DNA of 5,205 nucleotides from JBGTKH01 sp041744735 (GCA_041744735.1 JBGTKH010000374.1:1-5205); one strand, 5' to 3'. Counted from the first letter of the stretch, positions 1 through 5,191 are shown. Program-made: numbers and translations. The notes: a model not told the origin generated them from the sequence alone.

Positions 1-54
1 GCTAGCGGCATCCCGGATCGTCGCTACCATCTGTTCCGTCAACTTTCCATCCAT
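1..54 (-). CDS. 5' end of an unidentified gene, cut by the window edge
   Basis: On the minus strand an ATG at 54-52 opens a frame that stays open to the left edge, giving 18 residues (MDGKLTEQMVATIRDAAS). It is preceded by a strong Shine-Dalgarno sequence, GAGGAGGGG at 66-58, three bases from the ATG at its near end and about five from the GGAGG core. This SD is the main reason to believe the start. The residues predict an amphipathic helix. They faintly recall the N-termini of some transposases of the ISAzo13 type, but 18 residues cannot establish that. A longer ORF in another minus frame (274-2) reads through this SD and is probably not real. The function is unknown. Confidence 0.5.
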   Translation of the reverse strand, partial: MDGKLTEQMVATIRDAAS

Positions 55-486
55 CGTCCCCTCCTCGAGACTTCACCTGAACCAACACCGAAGACTCCAG
101 AGGGTATCCAAATTCATCAAACATAGGGAGGCTAATTTCCGGGAGTTGCCTAAGTAGCGCCGCATGGCGTGTGAACTTTTTCGCCATTCGCCGCTCGTTG
201 AACTCGACGCCGTCTCGCCGATCCGCACTGCTTCCAGAGACTCCGAAGCACTGGCGCGTCAATCGTCTCGCCAAGCAGAGCCACCCGCCCGAACGACCGC
301 ATCACCGAGCCGGCAGTGAAGTACATCCGTCAGCAACGGACCCGCCCGCCGGCTCCGCATGCACGTGCAAATGAGCAATCCGCCGATCTTGTGTATGCCG
401 GGTTCGACATCAACGCAACGGAAGTGGCCGCCCCGCATCGCCGCAATCGACGTGCTGCCCTAATAATACTGAATCTCGGCCGGGAC
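55..486. other. Intergenic stretch with no supportable gene
   Basis: These 432 bases lie between the leftward cluster, which ends at 487, and the start of the leftmost gene. Short ORFs occur in several frames, but none has a convincing ribosome binding site or a recognisable protein pattern. The last part (58-66) is the Shine-Dalgarno of the leftmost gene. The only structure noticed is a small inverted repeat at 326-340 with GCCGGC copies on both sides. I found no tRNA, no rho-independent terminator and no CRISPR-type repeats. Confidence 0.6.
309..353. repeat. Small inverted repeat with flanking GCCGGC copies
   Basis: TCCGT (326-330) and ACGGA (336-340) form a perfect 5-bp stem around the loop CAGCA. 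GCCGGC occurs at 309-314 and again at 348-353, so the arms could extend into a longer bulged hairpin. There is no T-run on either side, so it is not a classical terminator. It could be a chance structure in GC-rich DNA. Confidence 0.25.
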
Positions 487-1461
487 CTACATTCCCAGGG
501 CGCCGAAGTCTAGATCGTCTGGGTCGCTGGATTTGGCATCGATTTGTTCGCCGCAGTTCCGTTGCGGGTCTGGAGGCTGGCCGATCTCGACGTCTAAGAA
601 GCGGCTAACTTCTTCGCGGTAGCCGTCGGGACGATAGTATTCGTGTTCCGCGCCGTCGTAGCAGAGATACTCGACCGCATTCCTGCTCCCATTGAGAAAA
701 TAAAACGCGTCCCGTCCTGGGGGCCGGACCAGGATCGGCGACAGTTCCACAATCGCGGACTGTTCCGGCGAAAACAAGTGGACCGTCTCGGACGACAACG
801 CCCCGGACGGCGCCAGCGTCAGCCGCTCGGGAAGAATGAACGAATTCAGGCCGTTGCAGATTCGCAGCACGTGCACCACGGCCCCGTGGCGTAGTTCGGC
901 GTTCTCAATGACGACGAGTTTGAGGCGACAGAGCGTCTCTAAGCGGGCGAGCAGTTCGTCGTAGGCTTCCAGGAGGACCGGCGAAAATTCCCGTTGATGC
1001 TGGGACGACGGCGCCCCGTGGCCGCGCGTCTTGTTGCGGTAGGCGACGCAGCACTCTAAAAAGTCGAGCAGCGTTTTCTTTTGCACGCGTGTGGCGAGAT
1101 ACTCTTCCATGCCGGCCACGTGCCGCTGGAGCGATTTCGATTGGCTCAAGGTCAGCTCCGCAAACATGGACCGCACGTGCGCGTTGGGATGCTGCTCCAA
1201 CTCTTTGACCGCCAGCCGGATGACCTCGACCCAAGCGCCCAGCGGCGGGCTGAGAAACTTCGAGAGCACGCCGGTCCCGGAAAGCACATGCGGACGTTCG
1301 CGCCTCAGCAAGACCAGGGCGGCGGCGCCGAACCACTTGATCAGCGGTTCGCAAAACAAGGCGATCGCCGGATAGGCCCGCTCGGGATCGGTGCTGTCTA
1401 CCATGCGGCGATAAGCGCGGCAGACCGGCGAAGGGGCTTCGTCCAGCAGACGCTTGTTCAT
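487..1461 (-). CDS. HEPN-like R-x5-H motif protein (324 aa), last gene of the leftward cluster
   Basis: This is a soluble protein with no signal peptide or membrane segment. Residues 1-185 look largely helical. The segment YRNKTRGHGA carries R142 and H148, which fit the R-x4-6-H motif of HEPN domains, where that pair forms the metal-independent RNase site. A helix rich in Leu/Cys precedes it and another helix (162-183) follows, as HEPN folds require. From about 185 the protein becomes beta-rich, with a segment around 252-270 (FYFLNGSRN, then EYLCYDG) that looks like a separate small domain. The C-terminal tail (295-324) is acidic and polar. The ATG lies three bases after the stop of the upstream gene. 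Only a weak purine-rich SD is visible, so translation is probably coupled. Coding status is well supported by length and the tight junction. The HEPN assignment is a motif-level inference, and the RNase function is unproven. Confidence 0.8.
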   Translation of the reverse strand: MNKRLLDEAPSPVCRAYRRMVDSTDPERAYPAIALFCEPLIKWFGAAALVLLRRERPHVLSGTGVLSKFLSPPLGAWVEVIRLAVKELEQHPNAHVRSMFAELTLSQSKSLQRHVAGMEEYLATRVQKKTLLDFLECCVAYRNKTRGHGAPSSQHQREFSPVLLEAYDELLARLETLCRLKLVVIENAELRHGAVVHVLRICNGLNSFILPERLTLAPSGALSSETVHLFSPEQSAIVELSPILVRPPGRDAFYFLNGSRNAVEYLCYDGAEHEYYRPDGYREEVSRFLDVEIGQPPDPQRNCGEQIDAKSSDPDDLDFGALGM

Positions 1462-1464
1462 GGC

Positions 1465-2100
1465 TCAGGCTGCTTCTCTGTCGAGCTGTCGCTTCAAGTC
1501 GCTGAGCTGGCGGGCGAAGCGGCTGACAATCGCGAACCGGTCGCGGTCGGCAAAAATCAGCGTGCCCACAAACGTTCCGGTCAACTTGAGCCACAGACCT
1601 GATTTCTTGAATCTCAAAAACGTGCGCTTGATGATCGGGTTGATAACCGAGCTGACGACTAGATTGGCCAAAAAAATCACTACTGCCGCGATCGCAATTG
1701 CCAGCAGCGAGTTGGCAGTCAGGGCCAACGGAATTGCGAAAAACGGAACGATCAGATACAAGACCAGCATTCCCAGACGCAACAGGATGGGAAACGCCGG
1801 CTGGAAGAGAATCATGGCGTCGACTTTGTGCAAGAACGCGACTTCCACGCGCAGATTGCCCGTGAGCGGTGTGATTTCGATGTCGCCGATCCGCCGGTCG
1901 GTCAGAAATGCGAAATCGTAGGCGGGAATGAGGCCGAACTTCGCGGTGAACGCGCAATCGATCAGCGTTTCGCCTTCCGTCAAAAAGGGCGCCACGAGTC
2001 GCCGCAGTTGCTGCTCGTCGCCCTTGGCGGCCCCCTTAATCAAACGTTTCAGTTGGCTGATCCGGTTGATCTGCTGGCCTTGCGGATTGCTTTTGTCCAT
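1465..2100 (-). CDS. Membrane protein, PH-like domain split by a two-helix hairpin (211 aa)
   Basis: Residues 1-40 are charged and helical. Residues 41-100 look like the first strands of a bacterial PH-like domain: an EGETLIDCAF strand, then FAFLTDRRIGDIEI with the typical 'T-D-R-R' turn, then EVAFLHKVDAMILF. Two membrane helices follow at about 104-126 and 130-152, separated by only a few residues. After them, residues 165-207 (starting KSGLWLKLTGTFVG, then a helix ending in SDLKRQLD) look like the remaining strands and closing helix of the same PH-like fold. Both soluble parts would face the same side, probably the cytoplasm. The ATG at 2100 has no clear Shine-Dalgarno. The upstream gene ends 54 bases before it, and the next gene starts three bases after its stop, so all three are likely co-transcribed. 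Function is unknown. Lipid or protein binding at the membrane is inferred from the fold guess only. Confidence 0.8.
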   Translation of the reverse strand: MDKSNPQGQQINRISQLKRLIKGAAKGDEQQLRRLVAPFLTEGETLIDCAFTAKFGLIPAYDFAFLTDRRIGDIEITPLTGNLRVEVAFLHKVDAMILFQPAFPILLRLGMLVLYLIVPFFAIPLALTANSLLAIAIAAVVIFLANLVVSSVINPIIKRTFLRFKKSGLWLKLTGTFVGTLIFADRDRFAIVSRFARQLSDLKRQLDREAA

Positions 2101-2154
2101 CGTGGTTTGCGTGCGGATGAGTTAGTCGTCGTTCAGTCCTTGGTCGACGGTAGA

Positions 2155-2517
2155 TTACTCCGGACGATTTTCGTAATCGCCTTCGCGATAACCGTCCGGC
2201 TCACCGATGCTGCTTTCGCCATAACCGTCGTTGTAGCTTGGCTCGCCGTTGCTTTTGCCATAGCCGTCGTCGCCATAGCCGCCGTCGTAGTTTGGCTGAC
2301 CGTAGCTTCCCTCACTACTTTTCTCGTAGCCGTAGCCGTTGTCGTAATAGGGTTCGCCCTTTTCGCGGTAAGGGTCGTCGGCGTATGGATAGCTGTCGTG
2401 CTGATACCTGTTCTCGTTCCACGGATCGCCAAACACGAAGTTCAGCAGGACGGCGATCAAGAGCAGAATCACGCCAAAGAAACTTCCGCCGAACGTGCGA
2501 ATGAAGGAGCCCATCAT
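2155..2517 (-). CDS. Single-pass membrane protein with Tyr/Gly-rich repeat tail (120 aa)
   Basis: A hydrophobic helix spans about residues 11-29 (FGVILLLIAVLLNFVFG at its core). Arg7 lies before it, and an acidic, polar tail of about 90 residues follows. By the positive-inside rule the N-terminus is cytoplasmic and the tail is outside the inner membrane. The helix may be an uncleaved anchor. The tail holds 16 Tyr and 16 Gly and contains near-repeats of the form G-[E/Q]-P-x-Y-[D/N]-x-GYG. Two ATGs are adjacent (2517 and 2514). The GGAG at 2525-2522 stands three bases from the first and six from the second, so translation may begin at the second, making 119 residues. This is the first gene of the leftward cluster, with its own promoter-like sequence at 2550-2578. 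The composition suggests a disordered, possibly adhesive, self-associating or phosphorylatable tail. I recognise no family. Confidence 0.7.
   Translation of the reverse strand: MMGSFIRTFGGSFFGVILLLIAVLLNFVFGDPWNENRYQHDSYPYADDPYREKGEPYYDNGYGYEKSSEGSYGQPNYDGGYGDDGYGKSNGEPSYNDGYGESSIGEPDGYREGDYENRPE
2176..2358 (-). repeat. Degenerate tandem repeat coding the Tyr/Gly-rich tail
   Basis: The DNA encodes copies of a ten-residue core in the 120-aa membrane protein: GEPYYDNGYG (54-63), GQPNYDGGYG (73-82), GEPSYNDGYG (91-100) and a degenerate GEPDGYREGD (105-114). The first three are spaced 19 and 18 residues apart, the last 14. The period therefore shrinks towards the C-terminus, as expected of an expanding and decaying internal repeat. 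The repeat also creates a long hydrophobic Val/Ala-rich antisense frame, which is an artefact. Confidence 0.65.
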
Positions 2518-2537
2518 GATCTCCGCGTTAGACTGCG

Positions 2538-2567
2538 TTGAATGCGCCGATTCTAACCGGCTATACT
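2538..2567 (+). promoter_or_regulatory. Sigma70-like promoter for the DHH-like/TIR gene
   Basis: TTGAAT at 2538-2543 and TATACT at 2562-2567 are separated by 18 bases. They match the -35 and -10 consensus at four and five of six positions. Transcription would start near 2574, giving a leader of only about 14 bases to the ATG at 2588, or about 35 to the alternative ATG at 2609. The elements interleave with a minus-strand promoter-like sequence. Whether this organism's main sigma factor uses exactly this consensus is assumed. Confidence 0.5.
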
Positions 2568-2578
2568 AACAAAGTAAA
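2550..2578 (-). promoter_or_regulatory. Sigma70-like promoter for the leftward three-gene cluster
   Basis: Read on the minus strand, TTTACT (2578-2573) and TAGAAT (2555-2550) are 17 bases apart. They match the -35 and -10 consensus at four and five of six positions. A start near 2543 would leave a leader of about 26 bases with the GGAG ahead of the 120-aa gene. The -35 lies downstream of the rightward -10, and the two -10 boxes sit seven bases apart, so polymerase could hardly occupy both at once. Confidence 0.45.
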
Positions 2579-2587
2579 GATCATGTA

Positions 2588-4330
2588 ATGACCCGCTGCC
2601 GAAGTCCGATGTCAGTCGCCACCAACGCCTTTCAATACGAATTCGTACCCTATGGCACGCAGGCCGCGCCCGTCAGCAAGGGGGACGACCGGTTGTTCCT
2701 CGACGTGGGCAATGCGTTGGCCCCGGGTGTGATCGACACGCACCAATTGGCGGCGCATTGCGGCAGCGTGGCCCGGATGGTCGTGCAGCACTGCGACTTG
2801 GTTGTCCAGTCGCTGCGCGAGGGGCGACTTCCGGCTGATCCTTTCACTATCGTCTTGCATCATTGGCCCGATCTGGACTGCGTCGCTTCCGCCTACTTGG
2901 CGAAGGAAATCTTAACAAGCGGGGCACCTCCTGCCGGAGCGGGGCCGCTCATTCAATACCTGGATGCCGTTGATCAAGGCGCTGCGGGACTGTCGCAAGA
3001 GAACCCCTATTCGCTCTACGCAGCTTATATGCTGTTGCTGCACGACCAAGCGCTCGATACAGGGCGTTCGCGAAACGAGCAATGGACGGCGAGCGTTCAG
3101 GAAGGAATGCAATTGCTTGATTTCGTCTTGAAGCAAGTCGAACGACAACGCGTATCGGTCCTTGATGTGGACGCGTTCGCCTGCCCCGGACTGTTTCGCC
3201 CGCGCGACCGGGCGGAGATCGATAACGACCTGCGCCGCTACCGCGACAGCCTCGCGAATCCGGCGAAGCAGGCCCGCATCCTGGAACTGGAACTCCCCAC
3301 GCATTTCGGCGGCTCGAAGCGGGTGCCCGCGCTATTGATCCGGGACGTGCAGAATCCGGGGGACCCAAACCGCTGCATTTTTTTTAAGGATTGGGCGCGC
3401 ACCGACCGCCTGAGCGCTCCGGGAAAGTCGGGGTTCGCGGCCCTGTCAGTTTTCGTGTCCGAATCGAGCGGCCAACCGCGGCGGGCGATCATTTCCGTTA
3501 CTCCCAACAGTACGATCACGCTTAAGGAACTCGCCGTGCAACTCGAGCGGGCGGAGACAGCGAAACGGATCGAGATGCATGGCGATGACGACCGCTTGCG
3601 TGATCCGACAAGCGGCGCCGCGCGGGCGAATCGCAAGGGATTCGACAATCCCGATCCCTGGTACGATGGCCGCGGACAAAACTACACGATCATCGACGCG
3701 CCCCGCAGCGGAACCGTGCTGACCGCCGACGAAGTCGAGACGATATTTCTTCAGTTCGCTCGCGGGGATACCTCCACCGCCATGGTCTCTCTTCCGTCGC
3801 CCCAGGACGAATGCGAATCGGACGGAGTGGATGAAGATGCCGTGCGCCGGCTCAGCCTGAGTCTGCACTCATGGCGCACAGCGCAGGCTCATCAGCCGCC
3901 TCCTATACACACCGACATTTTCATCAGCTACGCACGCAAGAACCTGGCGTGGGCCGAAGCAGTCGTCTACCAGCCGCTGGCGTCGCAATTCGGCGCCGAC
4001 AAGATTTTCTTCGACCGCAAGTCGCTGCACGGAGGGATGAATTGGCTCGACAAAATCGCCACGGCCATCGCCAACTGCCGAGTCTTCGTGCCGCTGTACA
4101 GCACGGCCTTCTTTGCGTCCGACTTCTGCCAATGGGAGCTACAATTGGCATTGCTTCGCGATCCAACAGGCCGCAAGCGAATTGTGGCCCCGCTGGTCAT
4201 GGAAGATGTGGCGCTACCGACGTACTGCGGGCTGATTCAAGGTGAGCGACTAGAGGCCAGTGAAGGCCCAGAACGATTATTCTCAGTTTTCGCGGACATC
4301 ATGGGACGAAAAGGTTGTCCGGAACTCTAA
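2588..4330 (+). CDS. DHH-phosphoesterase-like/TIR fusion protein (580 aa)
   Basis: The C-terminal TIR domain (about 442-555) is clear. Strand A is DIFISYARKN (443-452). A BB-loop-like stretch follows, FFDRKSLHGGMNWLDKI (474-490). The helix C motif SDFCQWEL has Cys514, Trp516 and Glu517, where Glu517 matches the catalytic glutamate of NAD+-cleaving TIR domains. The N-terminal region has motifs like those of DHH phosphoesterases: LDVGN with D39, a 'VIDTHQ' with D50 and H52, then HHWPDLD with H92, D95 and D97 followed by S101, and YLDAVD with D126 and D129. These Asp/His residues could bind two metal ions. Residues 220-400 form a middle region with a striking segment, NPDPWYDGRGQNYTIIDA (354-371), that may bind substrate. 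No membrane segment is visible. The ATG at 2588 has no good Shine-Dalgarno; the ATG at 2609 (residue 8) is an alternative. TIR effectors typically deplete NAD+ or make signalling nucleotides. The DHH-like part may sense or degrade a nucleotide signal. The latter is inference. Confidence 0.88.
   Translation: MTRCRSPMSVATNAFQYEFVPYGTQAAPVSKGDDRLFLDVGNALAPGVIDTHQLAAHCGSVARMVVQHCDLVVQSLREGRLPADPFTIVLHHWPDLDCVASAYLAKEILTSGAPPAGAGPLIQYLDAVDQGAAGLSQENPYSLYAAYMLLLHDQALDTGRSRNEQWTASVQEGMQLLDFVLKQVERQRVSVLDVDAFACPGLFRPRDRAEIDNDLRRYRDSLANPAKQARILELELPTHFGGSKRVPALLIRDVQNPGDPNRCIFFKDWARTDRLSAPGKSGFAALSVFVSESSGQPRRAIISVTPNSTITLKELAVQLERAETAKRIEMHGDDDRLRDPTSGAARANRKGFDNPDPWYDGRGQNYTIIDAPRSGTVLTADEVETIFLQFARGDTSTAMVSLPSPQDECESDGVDEDAVRRLSLSLHSWRTAQAHQPPPIHTDIFISYARKNLAWAEAVVYQPLASQFGADKIFFDRKSLHGGMNWLDKIATAIANCRVFVPLYSTAFFASDFCQWELQLALLRDPTGRKRIVAPLVMEDVALPTYCGLIQGERLEASEGPERLFSVFADIMGRKGCPEL
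3378..3385 (+). other. Run of eight T inside the TIR gene (possible slippage site)
   Basis: The codons around residues 263-267 read TGC ATT TTT TTT AAG. This gives a U UUU UUU stretch in the frame used for -1 slippage. A -1 shift puts TAA directly after the second Phe codon, as does insertion of one extra T. Loss of one T leads to TGA about twelve codons on. All of these remove the TIR domain and leave a product of roughly 266-275 residues holding the DHH-like region. No downstream pseudoknot was identified. Confidence 0.45.
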
Positions 4331-4432
4331 CCTGATGGCGGGACGTAGGGTTGGCAGTTTACGAACGTGGGCCGGGCAATGCACGCTGACCAGGGCGGAC
4401 TCGCCTATCATTTGCGGCACGATGCTAACGCA

Positions 4433-4462
4433 TGACCCGCGTTCGGCAACTTGCGCCGGTCA
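4433..4462. repeat. Imperfect hairpin between convergent genes
   Basis: TGACC (4433-4437) pairs with GGTCA (4458-4462), and GCG (4439-4441) pairs with CGC (4454-4456). A C-C mismatch lies between the two stems, and the loop is 12 bases. It sits in the gap between the rightward TIR gene and the leftward antitoxin gene and includes that gene's stop codon. No T-run follows on either strand, so it is at best a weak terminator. Confidence 0.25.
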
Positions 4463-4777
4463 GGTTGAGCGTTTGGTTCGGCGATGTTTCGCAGGTTCGT
4501 CCTTCCCTTGCTGTGTTTGTTTGCGAACAGCCTCCCAGAATTCCTTCTCCGACAAGCCCTTGCCTTCCTGGATGCTTTTTCTGGAGCGGTTGAGCAAAGC
4601 TTGAAAGCGCGGCGACCGCGCTAGCATGAGGCGTTCCAAGTCGTCCTCATCGTAGGGAGCCAGCAACACGGCAACCGGCTTGCCATTGCGCGTGATGACC
4701 ACGGGACCCTCGTCCTCGCATTGAGTCACATAGGCGCTCAATCGCGCCTTAACATCTGCCAACGGGGCAATTCTCAT
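4460..4777 (-). CDS. Phd/YefM-like antitoxin (105 aa), second antitoxin of the locus
   Basis: The N-terminal half has the Phd/YefM pattern: a helix with PLADVKARLSAYV (5-17), then a beta hairpin GPVVITRNGKPVAVLLAP (24-41). This fold dimerises, binds operator DNA and usually represses its own operon. The C-terminal part (46-85, with RSPRFQALLNRSRKS and a late FWEAV) is the type that wraps and blocks a partner toxin. It ends in a basic tail (91-105, rich in Lys/Arg). The ATG overlaps the stop of the upstream toxin fragment as ATGA. The Shine-Dalgarno AGGAG (4790-4786) stands eight bases upstream and lies inside that fragment. The order toxin-then-antitoxin with coupled translation is the reverse of the usual phd/doc order. 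Its natural partner appears to be the truncated toxin, so it may now be an orphan or act in trans. Confidence 0.85.
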   Translation of the reverse strand: MRIAPLADVKARLSAYVTQCEDEGPVVITRNGKPVAVLLAPYDEDDLERLMLARSPRFQALLNRSRKSIQEGKGLSEKEFWEAVRKQTQQGKDEPAKHRRTKRST

Positions 4778-4908
4778 GATTCGTACTCCTTCCCTCCAAT
4801 CAGAAGCCGGTTGCGGTCTTTCGCGCCGATGGCCAGCACATGCACGTCACGAGACGCCAAATTGACATCGTAGAAAATCCAGAAACGGTTATTGGGACCA
4901 CAGGTGCG
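4774..4908 (-). pseudogene. 5'-truncated RelE/ParE-type toxin remnant
   Basis: Forty-four codons read RTCGPNNRFWIFYDV, then a VHVLAIGAKDRNRLLIGGKEYES ending with TGA. This is the pattern of the C-terminal half of RelE/ParE-superfamily toxins: a strand with R-F-x-I-F-Y-D-V, a strand VxVLAIG, then K-x-R-x-R-L-x-I-G-G-x-E. Such toxins normally have about 85-100 residues, so the N-terminal helices and first strands are missing. No start codon with a ribosome binding site opens the fragment. Its frame runs directly from the stop codon of the preceding antitoxin gene. A deletion that joined the two genes most likely removed the 5' half. It is probably inactive, but its 3' end still carries the Shine-Dalgarno for the downstream antitoxin. 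Confidence 0.75.
4786..4790 (-). promoter_or_regulatory. Shine-Dalgarno of the second antitoxin, inside the toxin remnant
   Basis: AGGAG on the minus strand lies eight bases before the ATG at 4777. A second purine block, GGAGGGA, is just upstream. Because the site is within toxin codons, selection for antitoxin translation could explain why this 3' piece has survived. Confidence 0.6.
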
Positions 4909-5181
4909 TCAACGCTCGGTTCCAGTTAACCCCGATTCCCCTGCGGCGAACGGTTTGCGCGGACTGGCCTTGGATTTCTCGACCAACGCCTGAAACTTTA
5001 GATTGGATGCCAGCAGTTCGTCGATCAGGGCGTCGTCCTCCTGAGGATCGAGTGACTGGATCGCCAGCAATCGTTGATCGGGCAATTCCACGACGACGGT
5101 TTCACCGGAGTTGGCGCATTCATTCAGCGTCTTCTTGAGGTCCGCCTCCAGTCGGCTCAGCGGAATTGTCTTGATGGCCAT
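4909..5181 (-). CDS. Phd-like antitoxin (90 aa), first antitoxin of the locus
   Basis: The protein starts MAIKTIPLSRLEADLKKTL, followed by ECANSGETVVVELPDQR and LLAIQSLDP (36-46), the helix-then-hairpin layout of small Phd/YefM-like antitoxins. An acidic linker (48-56) leads to LLASNLKFQALVEKSKAS (57-73). The last part aligns with the second antitoxin (FQAL-x3-S-x2-S), and both share PLS/PLA near the N-terminus and a Cys in the first helix, so the two are probably paralogues. The start at 5181 is chosen because GAGGAG (5191-5186) lies four bases upstream. An extension to 5202 would use a TTG start and translate through that Shine-Dalgarno. The gene is complete and ends in TGA, immediately followed in the same frame by the toxin remnant. 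No full toxin partner is visible in this window, and the promoter lies beyond the right edge. Confidence 0.75.
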   Translation of the reverse strand: MAIKTIPLSRLEADLKKTLNECANSGETVVVELPDQRLLAIQSLDPQEDDALIDELLASNLKFQALVEKSKASPRKPFAAGESGLTGTER

Positions 5182-5185
5182 GAAA

Positions 5186-5191
5186 CTCCTC
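5186..5191 (-). promoter_or_regulatory. Shine-Dalgarno that fixes the start of the first antitoxin
   Basis: GAGGAG on the minus strand stands four bases before the ATG at 5181. It selects MAIKT as the N-terminus over the upstream TTG at 5202. Confidence 0.7.

Noticed and set aside
2..274. 90-residue leftward ORF at the left end
   Set aside because: It has no good ribosome binding site, reads through the strong Shine-Dalgarno at 66-58, and overlaps the MDGKL start. Part of it (from an internal Met) looks protein-like, so a decayed gene is not fully excluded.
905..1957. 350-residue leftward ORF
   Set aside because: It overlaps both the 211-aa and 324-aa genes in another frame, is extremely Arg-rich, and shows no domain pattern. 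It is a high-GC shadow frame.
1828..2541. Rightward ORF with a long hydrophobic Val/Ala/Ile stretch resembling a membrane protein
   Set aside because: It is antisense to the Tyr/Gly/Asp-rich repeat tail and the PH-like gene. Reversed TAC, GGC and GAC codons give Val and Ala, so the hydrophobicity is an artefact. The minus-strand proteins have proper domain patterns and gene junctions.
2912..3868. Several leftward ORFs of 130-140 residues inside the TIR gene
   Set aside because: They are antisense shadows of a gene with clear domain motifs. None has a start signal, and they overlap one another.
4433..4462. Hairpin as a bidirectional terminator between convergent genes
   Set aside because: The stem is short with a mismatch, and neither strand has a T-run after it. 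It is kept only as a low-confidence repeat.
4260..4604. 114-residue rightward ORF after the TIR domain
   Set aside because: It starts inside the TIR gene in another frame and runs antisense into the second antitoxin. It lacks an RBS and any recognisable pattern.
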